This document shows positions 1 to 9,992 of a stretch of 64,000 bases of DNA, in pieces. The notes beneath the pieces were generated by a model, which made no database searches, had not been told where the DNA came from, and saw only the letters and a program-made list of their open reading frames with translations. Within the stretch, counting starts at the first letter, position 1. The number at the start of each line of letters is the position of its first letter. The translations under genes were made by a program, and so were the position numbers. Source of the stretch: 20CM-2-65-7 sp963830455 (GTDB lineage Bacteria; Gemmatimonadota; Gemmatimonadetes; Gemmatimonadales; GWC2-71-9); the NCBI GenBank assembly GCA_963830455.1, contig CAWHMT010000008.1, forward strand, positions 1 to 64,000, given 5' to 3'.

Positions 1-12
1 CAGGAGCCCGCC

Positions 13-3000
13 ATGAACGACTCGAGCCGACCGCCGCTCGTCTACAAGCCGGCCAACAAGGTGCGCTTCGTCACGGCGGCCTCGCTGTTCGACGGCCACG
101 ACGCGTCGATCAACATCATGCGGCGCATCCTGCAGTCGACCGGCTGCGAGGTGATCCACCTCGGCCACAACCGGTCGGTCGACGAGATCGTCAACTGCGC
201 GATCCAGGAAGACGCGCACGGCATCGCCATCTCGTCGTACCAGGGCGGGCACGTCGAGTTCTTCAAGTACATGCTCGACCTGCTGCGCCAGCGCGGCGCG
301 CCGCACATCAAGGTGTTCGGCGGCGGCGGCGGCGTGATCGTCCCGGCGGAGATCAAGGAGCTGCACGATTACGGCGTCGCGCGCATCTTCTCGCCCGAGG
401 ACGGGCAGCGGCTCGGGCTCCTCGGGATGATCGGCGAGATCGTCGCCGCGTGCGACGTCGATCTCGCGCAGGACCTGCCGGCCGACGCGACCGCGCTCGT
501 CACCGGCAGCCACGCGGCGCGCACGCGCGCGCTCGCCCGGATGATCACCGGCCTCGAAGCCGGCACGGTGCCGGCGCACGACGCGCGACGTGCTGCTCGC
601 GGCCGCGGCGAAGGCCAAGACTCCGACGCTGGGCGTCACCGGCACCGGCGGCGCAGGCAAGAGCTCGCTCACCGACGAGATCGTCCGCCGCTTCCGGCTC
701 GATCAGCAGGACCGGCTGCGCATCGCGATCGTGTCGATCGACCCGTCGCGCCGCAAGTCCGGCGGCGCGCTGCTGGGCGACCGCATCCGGATGAACGCGA
801 TCGAGCACCCCAACATCTACATGCGCTCGCTCGCCACGCGCGACGCCGGCAGCGAGGTCAGCCGGGCGCTGCCCGACGTGATCGCCGCGTGCAAGGTGGC
901 GGGCTTCGACCTCGTCATCGTCGAGACGTCGGGGATCGGCCAGGGCGACGCGGCGATCGCGCCGCTCGTCGACGTCTCGCTGTACGTGATGACGCCCGAA
1001 TTCGGCGCGGCCTCGCAGCTCGAGAAGATCGACATGCTCGACTTCGCCGATTTCGTGGCGATCAACAAGTTCGACCGCAAGGGGGCGCAGGACGCGCTGC
1101 GCGACGTGCGCAAGCAGGTCCAGCGCAACCGCGAGCAGTTCAAGTCGCGCCGGACGAGATGCCGGTGTTCGGCACGATGGCGGCGCGCTTCAACGACGAC
1201 GGCGTCACGGCGCTCTACCAGGCGCTCGCCTGGAGACTGGCCGAGAAGGGACTGAAGCTCGGCTCCGGCAGGCTCGCGCCCGTCGCCGACGAAGCATTCG
1301 ACCGCGCAGATCGTCATCGTGCCGCCGGCGCGCGTCCGCTATCTCGCCGAAATCGCCGAGACGCTCCGCCAGTACCACCAGTGGGCCGCCGCGCAGACGC
1401 GGATCGCGCGCGAGCGGCAGCAGCTGCGGGCGGCGAAGGCGATGATCGCCGCCGAGTGCAAGGACCAGACGCGGCAGACGGCCGGCCGAGGCCGGAGCGG
1501 AAGCCGGGCGCGCCGCGGCGATCGAGTGCAAGGCGGACCTCGCCGCCCTCGAGCACCTGATCGCCGACCGCGACGCGAAGCTCGACCCGCGCGCGAAGAA
1601 GCTCCTCGACATGTGGCCGAAGACGAAGGCCGCGTACGCGGGCGACGAGTACGTGGTGAAGATCCGCGACAAGGAGATCCGCACCGAGCTGACGACGACC
1701 TCGCTGTCCGGCACGAAGATCCGCAAGGTCGCGCTGCCGTCGTTCGAGGACGACGGCGAGATCCTGCGCTGGCAGCTTGCGGGAGAACGTGCCCGGGAGC
1801 TTCCCGTTCACCGCCGGCGTGTTCGCCTTCAAGCGCGAGAACGAGGACCCGACGCGGATGTTCGCCGGCGAGGGCGACGCGTTCCGCACCAACCGCCGCT
1901 TCCACCTGCTCGCCGACGGCATGCCGGCGAAGCGGCTGTCGACGGCGTTCGACTCGGTCACGCTGTACGGCAACGACCCCGACCGGCGGCCCGGACATCT
2001 ACGGCAAGGTCGGCAATTCCGGCGTGTCGATCGCCACGCTCGACGACATGAAGGTGCTGTACTCCGGCTTCGACCTCTGCGACCCGGCGACCTCGGTGTC
2101 GATGACGATCAACGGACCGGCGCCGACGATCCTCGCGATGTACGTCAACACGGCGATCGACCAGCAGCTGGAGAAGTTCGCGCAGGACAACGGCCGCGAG
2201 CCCACCGACGACGAGGCCGACAAGATCCGCGCCTGGACGCTCACCTCGGTGCGCGGCACCGTGCAGGCCGACATCCTGAAGGAGGACCAGGGCCAGAACA
2301 CCTGCATCTTCTCGACCGAGTTCTCGCTCAAGGTGATGGGCGACATCCAGGAGTTCTTCGTCGCCAACGACATCCGCAACTTCTACTCGGTGTCGATCTC
2401 CGGCTACCACATCGCCGAGGCCGGCGCGAACCCGATCTCGCAGCTCGCGTTCACGCTGTCGAACGGCTTCACGTTCGTCGAGGCGTACCTGGCGCGCGGC
2501 ATGCGCATCGACGACTTCGCGCCGAACCTGTCGTTCTTCTTCAGCTACGGGATGGACCCCGAGTACACGGTGATCGGCCGCGTCGCGCGGCGGATCTGGG
2601 CGGTGGCGATGAAGCAGCGCTACGGCGCGAACGAGCGCTCGCAGAAGCTCAAGTTCCACTCGCAGACCTCCGGCCGCTCGCTGCACGCGCAGGAGATCTC
2701 GTTCAACGACATCCGCACGACGCTGCAGGCGCTGATCTCGACCTACGACAACACCAATTCGCTGCACACCAACGCCTACGACGAGGCGATCACGACGCCG
2801 ACCGAGGAGAGCGTGCGCCGCGCGATGGCGATCCAGCTCATCATCAACCGCGAGTGGGGGCTCGGGCAAGAACGAGAACCCGAACCAGGGCAGCTTCATC
2901 ATCGAGGAGCTGACCGACCTCGTCGAGGAGGCGGTGCTGAAGGAGTTCGAGGCGATCTCCGAGCGCGGCGGCGTGCTGGGCGCGATGGAGACCGGGCTAC

Positions 3001-3355
3001 CAGCGCGGCAAGATCCAGGAAGAGTCGATGTACTACGAGCACCGCAAGCACGACGGCAGCTACCCGATCGTCGGCGTCAACACGTTCCGCAATCCGCACG
3101 CCGACGACGCGCCGCACACGATCACGCTGGCCCGCTCGACCGACGAGGAGAAGGAGTCGCAGCTCGCGCGGCTCGCGGATTTCCACCAGCGGCACGCGGG
3201 CGAGGCGCCGGCGGCGCTCGCGCAGGCTGAAGCAGGTCGTGATCGAGAACGGCAACGTCTTCGCCGAGCTCGTGAACACCGTGCGCGTGTGCTCGCTGGG
3301 GCAGATCACGAATGCGCTGTTCGAGGTCGGCGGGCAGTATCGGCGGAGCATGTAG
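13..3355 (+). pseudogene. icmF: Fused isobutyryl-CoA mutase IcmF, reading frame broken about nine times
   Basis: IcmF joins a B12-binding domain, a MeaB/ArgK-type G-protein chaperone and the acyl-CoA mutase large domain in one adenosylcobalamin enzyme that interconverts isobutyryl- and butyryl-CoA. The first segment carries the cobalamin motif DGHDAS followed by GGGGGVI; the second has the P-loop GTGGAGKSS and the G-protein motif NKFD; the rest is mutase (IYGKVGNSG, HIAEAGANP, ending GGQYRRSM). Joined across frames it spans about 1,114 codons, the usual size for IcmF. Frame changes fall near 580, 1150, 1300, 1490, 1777, 1990, 2865, 2995 and 3225; eight fit one extra base and the one at 1150 fits one lost G. 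For example, CTTGCGG stands where CTGCGG is expected at 1777. The start follows CAGGAG at the window edge. Family assignment is secure; whether the gene is truly broken is not. Confidence 0.88.
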
Positions 3356-3836
3356 CAGAAGCAACGGGGTTCACCATGAGCAATTTCCCTTCGATGCCCT
3401 GCTCGAAATTTTCACGAAGGCCGAACCGGCTCGGAGCGAGCGCGGTAGCGCAGCAATGACGCGCCCGTCTTGGAGGCGCCTCTTGCGTCAGCGCCGACGA
3501 TGCTGAACCTGTAGGGACCGAGAATCGATCTGGCCGCCAGCGTCAGATCGTGACCACCCCCGCCTTCCTCAACGCGGGCTTCTGCACATAAACTCGCACA
3601 CTACTACGTTTGGCAGGAGCCGGCTGGCAACGTCCGTACGGCGAAGGTACTTGAATGGAATGCGCGGCCCCGCGCATCGGCGCGAGGGTCGACTGAATCC
3701 TGCCCCAATCCGCTTCAGTGTTCTTTCGTGCAGACGTGTATCAGCGATCCGGCGCACGTTTATCCGATGCGATGTTTGGTCCCCGGTTTCGACGCTCGTG
3801 AGCGAATGCTTCTGCCGGTCAACCCTGAAGAAGTGA
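3356..3836. other. Stretch with no recognisable gene downstream of icmF
   Basis: About 480 bases with no ORF that resembles a known family. A 97-codon minus-strand ORF at 3569-3862 is open but shows no motif I recognise. Composition is less GC-rich and less codon-like than the flanks. A weak TGACGC/GCGTCA inverted pair near 3455-3490 is not followed by a T-run, so I do not call a terminator. Confidence 0.4.
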
Positions 3837-4040
3837 ATGATGAATGAGGCGTTCCGATCCATTTTCGTTGGTGCAGTCCTTGCAATGGTATTGGCCGGGT
3901 GTCAAATGGGTGACGCGCCGGCCGAACCCCATCAGGTGGGGACTTCGGTGATCGGTATTCCTCGGGCCACGATTGCGCCGAACGACAGAGGCGCGGGGGA
4001 TCGTGGCGCACAAGCACAAAGGGCTCGGAGAGCTACTTGA
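3837..4040 (+). CDS. Possible small lipoprotein
   Basis: A 67-codon reading frame whose N-terminus has a short positive region, a hydrophobic stretch and a lipobox-like LAGC around residue 22, as expected for a signal-peptidase-II substrate anchored in the membrane. Residues after about 50 are arginine-rich and overlap the end of the convergent Crp-type gene, so the true end may differ, especially since this part of the window is indel-prone. No family recognised; function unknown. The lipobox is what is seen; that it is a real gene is inference. Confidence 0.4.
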   Translation: MMNEAFRSIFVGAVLAMVLAGCQMGDAPAEPHQVGTSVIGIPRATIAPNDRGAGDRGAQAQRARRAT

Positions 4041-4750
4041 CGACATAGGGCAGCAGGCGGTCGAACTCCGTCTTGACGACCTCGTAGCACTCGCAGGTAC
4101 GCGCCTCCAGTCCCGGGCGATCCAGCACGGTGATCTTGCCGCGGCTGTATTGAATCAACCCGGCGTCCTGCAGCTTGCCGGCGGCCTCGGTGACGCCTTC
4201 GCGGCGCACGCCCAGCATGTTGGCGATCAGTTCCTGCGTCATGGACAGTTCGTTCGACGCCAGGCGATCCAGGCTCAGCAACAGCCAGCGGCACAATTGC
4301 TGATCGACCGAATGGTGCCGGTTGCACACCGCGGTCTGCGCCATCTGCGTGATCAGCGCCTGGGTGTAGCGCAGCACCAGATGCATCGTCGGACCGCAAC
4401 GCGCGAATTCCTTCTTGAGCAATGCGGCCCTGAGCCGGTAGCCGTGGCCCGCGCTTTGCACGACCGCCCGGCTGGGCGTGGTTTCGCCGCCCATGAACAG
4501 CGAGATGCCGACCATGCCCTCGTTGCCGACGATCGCGATTTCCGCCGAGGCGCCGTCCTCCATGACGTAGAGCAGCGAGACGATGCAGGTGGTCGGGAAA
4601 TAGACGTAGCCGCAACTTGCCGCCGGATTCGTAGAGGACGTCGCCGAGCGGCATCGGTATGAGTTCCAGATCGGGCAGCAGGCGCGCGTAGTCGTCCGCG
4701 GGCAGGGCGTCAAGAAGATGGTTTTGCTTCGGGGTATGCGGTGAAGACAT
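4033..4750 (-). pseudogene. Crp/Fnr-family transcriptional regulator with one frameshift
   Basis: A cyclic-nucleotide-binding-fold sensor with a C-terminal Crp-type helix-turn-helix. The frame beginning with ATG at 4750 gives an N-terminus (LLDALPADDYARLLPDLELI) that changes frame near 4622, where one extra G is the simplest repair, and continues as YVYFPTTCIVSLLYVMEDG, then GNEGMVGISLFMGGETTPS, and the HTH region LSMTQELIANMLGVRREGVT. These blocks are typical of a Crp/Fnr subgroup common in Burkholderiales. The residues that would bind cAMP are not evident, so the ligand is unknown. Combined length is about 239 codons, normal for the family. It stands alone and convergent with the small lipoprotein frame. 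Confidence 0.75.
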
Positions 4751-4865
4751 GGCGGCCGCTCCTCAACGCGAGATTCGACCGCTACAAAAACGCCGCATCA
4801 AGAATCGCGATCGCTCGCTTTCTGAGGTCTTGTCTGCCCGTCCCGGCGGACAGACTTTCTGCAGC

Positions 4866-5204
4866 CTATTTGAAATGCAACGCCGAAATAGATGTAAGTG
4901 TGCCGCCATACTTGCTTAGCAGTTTGACACTGGAAGGAGAAATGATCAGGAGGCTGGCGCGATGATCGTTCGCATGTTTGCGCCGGATTACGATTCCTTG
5001 CTCAATAAGCCTGGCCAATTTGCGGCGTACCGTCGTGCGCGAACTGATATTCAGCAGAAAGAGCTGTTTCAGCGTTAGTGGTTGCCCCTGCTCTTCCGCA
5101 TATCCGATCTCGATGACGATATCGAAATCGACGACGGACTTGAGGAAAGGTAGTTGCAGCCTTTCAAACTCCCTGATTTTCTTCAATCCGGTGAATAACT
5201 TCAT
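4866..5204 (-). CDS. Winged-helix (MarR-like) DNA-binding protein
   Basis: A 112-residue protein with the pattern of a small MarR-like winged helix: an N-terminal helix (LPFLKSVVDFDIVIEIGYAE), the recognition region (LTLKQLFLLNISSRTTVRRK) and a wing with a conserved basic turn (ANDHRASLLIISPSS). Proteins of this size act as dimeric repressors or accessory regulators; the ligand cannot be told. It is intact. The gene is clearly lower in GC and richer in ATT, AAA and TTT codons than its neighbours, which could mean transfer or a different source for this piece of sequence. The AT-rich stretch upstream (5205-5260) probably holds its promoter. Confidence 0.6.
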   Translation of the reverse strand: MKLFTGLKKIREFERLQLPFLKSVVDFDIVIEIGYAEEQGQPLTLKQLFLLNISSRTTVRRKLARLIEQGIVIRRKHANDHRASLLIISPSSVKLLSKYGGTLTSISALHFK

Positions 5205-5646
5205 GGTTTATATCGTTTTCATTATTGATAGCGTTGGTATAGTGTGGCTCAATCATGAAGCTGGCAAGCACAATTGGGTTCCTTTTTGGCACACATAGAT
5301 ATTGCCGACGGCTTTGTGCCAATCGATGCGTCGGCAGCGAGTCTTGCGCGGAAAAGATATTTGCCGACACGGTCGCCGCGTGTTGGCAGTGTGATAACGG
5401 TTTGCCTTCTGCGGGCGATGTCGCGGCGTGCCGTGTCCCTGATACACGGCTGTCCGCTTTGCGGCCGAGCGACTGACCGGAGCGGGTCGACTTGCGACTT
5501 TCGCGATGGCCTCGATATGGTTAAAGCGAGAACTTGACTCGGTCGCGCCGACGATCAGTCATCGCAACCTTCGCTGGTATGCGTTACGCTATCGCCGTGC
5601 ACTGTCCGCGGACCAACGGCAGGCTTTCCGCGCGACCGTCGCGAAA
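5205..5646. other. Intergenic region with an inverted repeat
   Basis: No gene is supported here. TGCCGACG at 5303-5310 is repeated inverted as CGTCGGCA at 5329-5336 with an 18-base spacer, and a related half (TTGCCGACA) recurs near 5359. Such an arrangement could be an operator for the flanking MarR-like regulator. The frame of the downstream pseudouridine synthase is open from 5506, but the protein match begins only after the ATG at 5647. Confidence 0.4.
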
Positions 5647-6603
5647 ATGAGATCGCCGCGGTTACGAACTGCCCAACACGCGTTCGACGTGAAATCACCC
5701 GAGCCCACCGTCGCGGCGGTCGTTCGCCAACAGACGGGAGTCGCATGGTCGCGTGCGCGTCGGCTGTGCACCGAGGGGCGCGTCACGGTAGATGGCCAGC
5801 GCTGCCTCGACCCCGCATCGCGTGTCGCGCCGGGTACGGTGGTTGCCGTCGACCAACGGGCGCCCAAGCTCCGTACCGGTCCGCTTGCCGAGAGCGCAAT
5901 CGTGTTTTGCGACCGCGACGTCGTCGTCGTCGACAAGCCGGCCGGGATGCTCAGCGTCGCCGATGAGCCAGGGAACAAGGAAACGATCGTCGACTACACT
6001 CGAACGTTGCTGAGACGGATGGGCGGGCGTGGCGTCGACGCCACGCTCGGCGTGGTTCACCGCCTCGACAAGGATACGAGCGGCCTGATGGTGTTTGCGC
6101 GGACGGCCCATGCGAAGCGCGCGCTGGCAGCACAGTTCCGCGAGCACACCATCGATCGCGTCTACCATGCCATCGCGCACGGTGCTGTCACCGCGACGCG
6201 TGTCGAGACGTATCTCCTCTTGGATCGTGGCGACGGAATGCGCGGCTCGTATGGACATTTCCGACGTCCGAACGGCGACGCTCCGATCGAGGCGAAACGT
6301 TCGGTTACGCACATCAGGCCGATCGCTGGCCTTGCGGGTGCCACGCTGGTCGAATGCCGCCTTGAAACCGGACGCCAGCATCAGATTCGAATCCACCTGT
6401 CCGAACTCGGCCATCCGTTGGTCGGCGAACGCGTGTACATCCGCGACTACGCCGGCCCGAAGATCGAAGCAATGCGTCCGATGCTTCATGCGCGGACGCT
6501 CGGATTCGTGCATCCCCGAACCGCCGAACGTATCTTGTTCCAGCGCGAACCGCCCGATGACTTCCAGGCGACGATTGAATCGCTTCGACCGACTCGCCGC
6601 TAA
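5647..6603 (+). CDS. RluA-family RNA pseudouridine synthase
   Basis: Isomerises specific uridines of rRNA or tRNA to pseudouridine. The 318-residue product has an N-terminal S4 RNA-binding domain (about residues 15-80) and an RluA catalytic domain with the signature HRLDKDTSG at about residues 138-146, where the Asp is the nucleophile, followed by LETGRQHQIRIHLSELGHPL near residues 240-260. ATG at 5647 is chosen because the S4 domain begins soon after; an earlier in-frame ATG at 5506 would add 47 residues without family likeness. Unlike its neighbours this gene has no frameshift. The exact RNA target (RluC, RluD or another subfamily) cannot be decided. Confidence 0.85.
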   Translation: MRSPRLRTAQHAFDVKSPEPTVAAVVRQQTGVAWSRARRLCTEGRVTVDGQRCLDPASRVAPGTVVAVDQRAPKLRTGPLAESAIVFCDRDVVVVDKPAGMLSVADEPGNKETIVDYTRTLLRRMGGRGVDATLGVVHRLDKDTSGLMVFARTAHAKRALAAQFREHTIDRVYHAIAHGAVTATRVETYLLLDRGDGMRGSYGHFRRPNGDAPIEAKRSVTHIRPIAGLAGATLVECRLETGRQHQIRIHLSELGHPLVGERVYIRDYAGPKIEAMRPMLHARTLGFVHPRTAERILFQREPPDDFQATIESLRPTRR

Positions 6604-6912
6604 CGCTCGTACCCGGGTGGCCGCGGCGCGCCGGTGCGGGCCTCGGCACGGGGCGGCCTCCAACCCACCGAGGGGCTGGTGCATCCTCCATCATTGCGGT
6701 CCCCCGCGCGAGGTCGAACGGACCTTGCCGATATTGTGACCCCATGCATCCCAACCTGGGTAGGCTTCGGGTCACGGTCCGCAATGGACGCGTCGGAACA
6801 CCGATGGTTCCAAGTATTTCATCTGGGCATCTTCCGACGATGCTTGTCCGTCCGTGCGGCGCCGTACATGCCGCGATCTGACGCATTCGCGGGAAAGGAG
6901 AGCGCCGACCCC
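6604..6912. other. Intergenic stretch with no recognisable gene
   Basis: About 300 bases between the pseudouridine synthase and the PssA gene. I see no coding potential that matches a family. Near 6895-6905 the sequence AAAGGAG lies about 12 bases before the ATG at 6913 and is a plausible ribosome binding site. Confidence 0.4.
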
Positions 6913-7591
6913 ATGAGCGATAATTCGGAACCTCGAGCGAATGCGCCAGGAGACTGGCTTCCGATGACGTACAATCGAGCCGCACAAGCCCTTCTCGATG
7001 ATTCGGGAGTTCCACCTGGCAGACTGGTTCACCCTCGCGAACGCCGTCTGCGGCACAGGGGCCTGTTCTCCACCATGACCTACCTCGAAACAAGCGACGT
7101 CAGGCACGTCTACTTCTGCGTGCGGCCTGGTCTTCGCTGCCTTGATATTCGACATTCTGGACGGCCGCATCGCCAGGTGGCGGCAGAAGACGTCGACGAT
7201 GGGGCGGGAACTCGACTCGCTCGCCGATGTCATCTCCTTCGGAGTGGCCCCGGCGATCATCGCGTACGGTTGCGGCATGCAGGGTCTGTACGACCGCATC
7301 GTCCTCGCCTACTTCGTCGCCTGCGGCGTCTCACGCCTTGCCCGGTACAACGTCACTGCCGAAGCGCTGTCCGAGGGAACCGGCAAGGTGAAGTACTTCG
7401 AAGGAACGCCGATACCGACATCGATCCTCCTCGTCCTTCTGTTGTCGCTGGCGGCATGGTTCGGCGCAGTGCGCGAGCACCTGTGGTTCGGCGAAGTCAA
7501 TCTGGCCGGCTTCAAGCTTCATCCGCTCGTCCTCATGTTTGCGCTCTCGGGCTCGCTGATGATCAGCCGACTCCGCATCCCCAAGCCCTGA
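6913..7591 (+). pseudogene. pssA: CDP-diacylglycerol-serine O-phosphatidyltransferase with frameshifts
   Basis: Makes phosphatidylserine from CDP-diacylglycerol and serine at the membrane, the first step to phosphatidylethanolamine. The CDP-alcohol phosphatidyltransferase signature DGxxARx8GxxxDxxxD is complete in the segment DGRIAR...MGRELDSLAD (about 7157-7225). Upstream, pieces in other frames read KPFSMIREFHLADWFTLAN and LFSTMTYLETSDVRHVYF, both typical of bacterial PssA. Frame changes lie near 6975 (+1), 7061 (one C lost) and 7116 (+1). Several hydrophobic helices follow the signature, and the gene ends normally. The start at 6913 rests on a ribosome binding site; an alternative is ATG 6964. 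Confidence 0.8.
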
Positions 7592-7776
7592 GTCGCTGCA
7601 CTTCGAACCGGAACCGATCCCTCCATCGTGTCGATGACCGCCGGCAATCCGGTGTCGGCGGCTCATTTGACAGCCGGCCGCATCGTCGCCAATCTTCCAT
7701 CCTTCGCGTGAAGAGCCGTGCCCGGATCGTCGCCGGCGCGGTTCGCACACGCATCGACGAATCTCCAGGAGGAATC

Positions 7777-8610
7777 ATGATCGGAAGATTCGGCCGCGCC
7801 ATCGCGGCGCTTGTCACGATCGCCGTTGCCCTGCCGGCGCTCGCGCAGGTCGCGGTCCCCGCGCCCGGCGCGAGCCCGCGCGTCGACGCCATCAAGAAGG
7901 CGGGCGTGCTGCGCGTCGGCGTGCTCGCCAACGCGCCGTGGCTGGTCGAGAACACGACCGGCGGCTCGGGCGACGCGTGGAGCGGCCCGGCGTGGATGCT
8001 GGCGAACGAATACGCGAAGCGCCTCAACGTGAAGCTCGAGGCGGTGCCGGTCAGCCACGAGACGAAGGTGCCGGTGCTGGCGTCGAACCAGGTCGACATT
8101 TCGGTGACGCCGCTCGCGGAGACGCCCGATCGCCTGAAGGTGGTCGACTTCGTCATCTATTCCAACACCAGCGTCTGCATGTTCGGCCTCGCGGCCAATC
8201 CGAAGTTCGCGCAGGCGAAGTCGGTGGACGATCTCAACCGGCCCGACATCACGATCGCCTACTACACCGGCGGCGGCGAGGAAGGCTGGGTCAAGGAGCG
8301 CTTCCCGAAGGCGCAGTTGCGCGGCGTGGCCGGGTCGGGCGTGGCGCCGGTCGAGGAGGTGATGGCGAAGCGCGCCGACGCGGTGCCGATCAACCGCGTG
8401 CCGTGGGTCGCGATGGGCCGCAAGCTGACAGCGCTCGCGGTGCTGCCGAAGGACAACAACTGCCAGAACAGCACGGAGAAGGCGGCGCCCGTCGGCATGG
8501 CGATCGACAAGAACCAGCCGGCGTTTCTCGCCTGGGCGCGCGCGGTCGAGAAGGAGCTCGAGGCGAAGCTCAAGGCCGACGAGATGCGAATCGTCGACAC
8601 GATGAAGTAG
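7777..8610 (+). CDS. Polar amino-acid ABC transporter, periplasmic binding protein
   Basis: A 277-residue solute-binding protein of the bacterial extracellular solute-binding family 3 (PF00497), which delivers amino acids to the permeases encoded next. It has a signal peptide with cleavage around residue 24 (ALPALAQ), then the family opening IKKAGVLRVGVLANAPWL, a central VDISVTPLAETPDRLKVVDF and a C-terminal lobe. AGGAGG lies just upstream of the ATG. The gene is intact and heads a four-gene transporter run (binding protein, two HisM-type permeases, ATPase). The amino acid transported cannot be told from sequence. Confidence 0.85.
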   Translation: MIGRFGRAIAALVTIAVALPALAQVAVPAPGASPRVDAIKKAGVLRVGVLANAPWLVENTTGGSGDAWSGPAWMLANEYAKRLNVKLEAVPVSHETKVPVLASNQVDISVTPLAETPDRLKVVDFVIYSNTSVCMFGLAANPKFAQAKSVDDLNRPDITIAYYTGGGEEGWVKERFPKAQLRGVAGSGVAPVEEVMAKRADAVPINRVPWVAMGRKLTALAVLPKDNNCQNSTEKAAPVGMAIDKNQPAFLAWARAVEKELEAKLKADEMRIVDTMK

Positions 8611-8658
8611 CCGCGCCGCCACGCGTCTCGCCGTCGCCGGCACTCCGACGGTCGCCGC

Positions 8659-9324
8659 ATGGACTTCGATTTCTCGGTCATCACCGACCACTGGCGGTTC
8701 CTCGCCTCCGGCGTCGGCGTCACGCTCGCGCTGGCGGCGCTCTCGGGCCTGACGTCCATCGCCGCGGGATTCGTCGTCGCCCTCGCGCGCCTGTACGGCC
8801 CGCGCTGGCTGAAGCCCGTCGTCGTGCTCTACATCGATTCGATGCGGGCGATTCCGGTGCTCGTCGTGCTGGTGTGGGCGTTCTTCGCGCTGCCGATCGT
8901 CGCCGGGATCACGATGGCGCCGTTCTTCGCGGCGTTGCTGGGCCTGACCGTGCACCTCGCGGCGTACGCCGCGGAGATCTTCCGCGCCGGGATCGAGTCG
9001 GTGCGGCCGGGCCAGACCCGCGCGGCGCTCGCGCTCGGCATGTCGCGCGCGCAGATCGTGCGGCGCATCGTGCTGCCGCAGGCGGTGGTGCGGATGCTGC
9101 CGGCGTTCGGCTCGCTGCTGTCGGTCACGATCAAGGACACGGCGATCGCCTCGGTGATCGCGGTGCCCGAATTCATGCGGCAATCGGAAACCGTGCAGGG
9201 CCAGAGCTTCCAGCCGATCGAGGTCTACACGTTCGCGATGCTGGTCTATTTCCTCATCCTGTTTCCGGTGACCCGCGGCGTCGAGCTGTTCTATCGCCGC
9301 GTCGCGCACCTCGGCCGCTCGTGA
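8659..9324 (+). CDS. Polar amino-acid ABC transporter permease (HisM/GlnP type)
   Basis: A 221-residue inner-membrane permease with about five transmembrane helices and the EAA loop that contacts the ATPase (GIESVRPGQTRAALALGMSR, with LPQA following). Such permeases work as a pair; the partner follows directly, its GTG start overlapping this stop by four bases (GTGA). Length and motif order are normal for the His/Glu/Gln/Arg/opine family. No frameshift. Confidence 0.88.
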   Translation: MDFDFSVITDHWRFLASGVGVTLALAALSGLTSIAAGFVVALARLYGPRWLKPVVVLYIDSMRAIPVLVVLVWAFFALPIVAGITMAPFFAALLGLTVHLAAYAAEIFRAGIESVRPGQTRAALALGMSRAQIVRRIVLPQAVVRMLPAFGSLLSVTIKDTAIASVIAVPEFMRQSETVQGQSFQPIEVYTFAMLVYFLILFPVTRGVELFYRRVAHLGRS

Positions 9325-9992
9325 CGCCTTCGACTGGAGCGTGCGTCGTGGCAGCATCGCGAGCGACGTCTGCAGCATCGCGGCGACCCGGCACGACGAT
9401 CCTGCTCACCGTCGCCACGATGGCGATCGCCGTGCCGTGCGGCATCGTCGTGGCGGCGCTGCGGCTCTACGCGTGGGCGCCCGTGCGCGCGGCGGCGACC
9501 GCCTACGTCGAGCTGTTCCGCAACCTGCCGCTGATCCTCGTCGTGTTCTGGGCGTTCTACGTGTTGCCGATCCTGACCGGCGTCGGGCTGTCGCCGCTCG
9601 CCACGGGGCTCGCCGCGCTGGCGCTCAACGTCACCGCCTACAACGCCGAGACGTTTCGCGCCGGCCTCAACTCGATACGCCGCGGCCAGGTCGAGGCGGC
9701 GATGGCGCTCGGCATGAGCCGCACGCAGGCGTTGCGCCGGGTCGTCGTGCCGCAGGCGTTGCGGCGCGTCCTGCCGGTGCTGGCGAGCACCTGGGTGTCG
9801 CTGTTCAAGGACACGTCGCTGGTGTCGGTGATCGCCGTGACCGAGCTCGCGTACGTGGCGATGCAGATTCGCGCGCAGAGCTTCCGCGTGCTCGAGATGC
9901 TGACCGCGATGGCGGCGATCTACTGGCTGCTGGGCTATCCGCAGGCCAAGCTCGTCGACTGGATCCAGCGTCGCTACGCGGTGACGGAATGA
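9321..9992 (+). CDS. Second polar amino-acid ABC transporter permease
   Basis: Partner permease of the same family, with the EAA loop GLNSIRRGQVEAAMALGMSR and the ending LLGYPQAKLVDWIQRRY. It is open from GTG 9321 to the stop at 9992. The first 35 codons do not resemble the family in this frame, whereas another frame reads FDWS, a common start of such permeases. One or two indels between about 9345 and 9390 are therefore likely and the N-terminus as given should not be trusted. Stop and next start overlap as ATGA. Confidence 0.8.
   Translation: MTPSTGACVVAASRATSAASRRPGTTILLTVATMAIAVPCGIVVAALRLYAWAPVRAAATAYVELFRNLPLILVVFWAFYVLPILTGVGLSPLATGLAALALNVTAYNAETFRAGLNSIRRGQVEAAMALGMSRTQALRRVVVPQALRRVLPVLASTWVSLFKDTSLVSVIAVTELAYVAMQIRAQSFRVLEMLTAMAAIYWLLGYPQAKLVDWIQRRYAVTE

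Noticed and set aside
13..3355. Programmed ribosomal frameshifting in icmF
   Set aside because: Nine changes at differing contexts in one gene, and further ones in unrelated neighbours, point to sequence error or decay, not programmed recoding.
3455..3490. Rho-independent terminator after icmF
   Set aside because: The stem is short and interrupted and no T-run follows.
5647..6603. This RluA-family gene as the rluD expected after lspA
   Set aside because: It is on the other strand, 6 kb away and left of the junction among genes of different character, so the nearness is coincidental.
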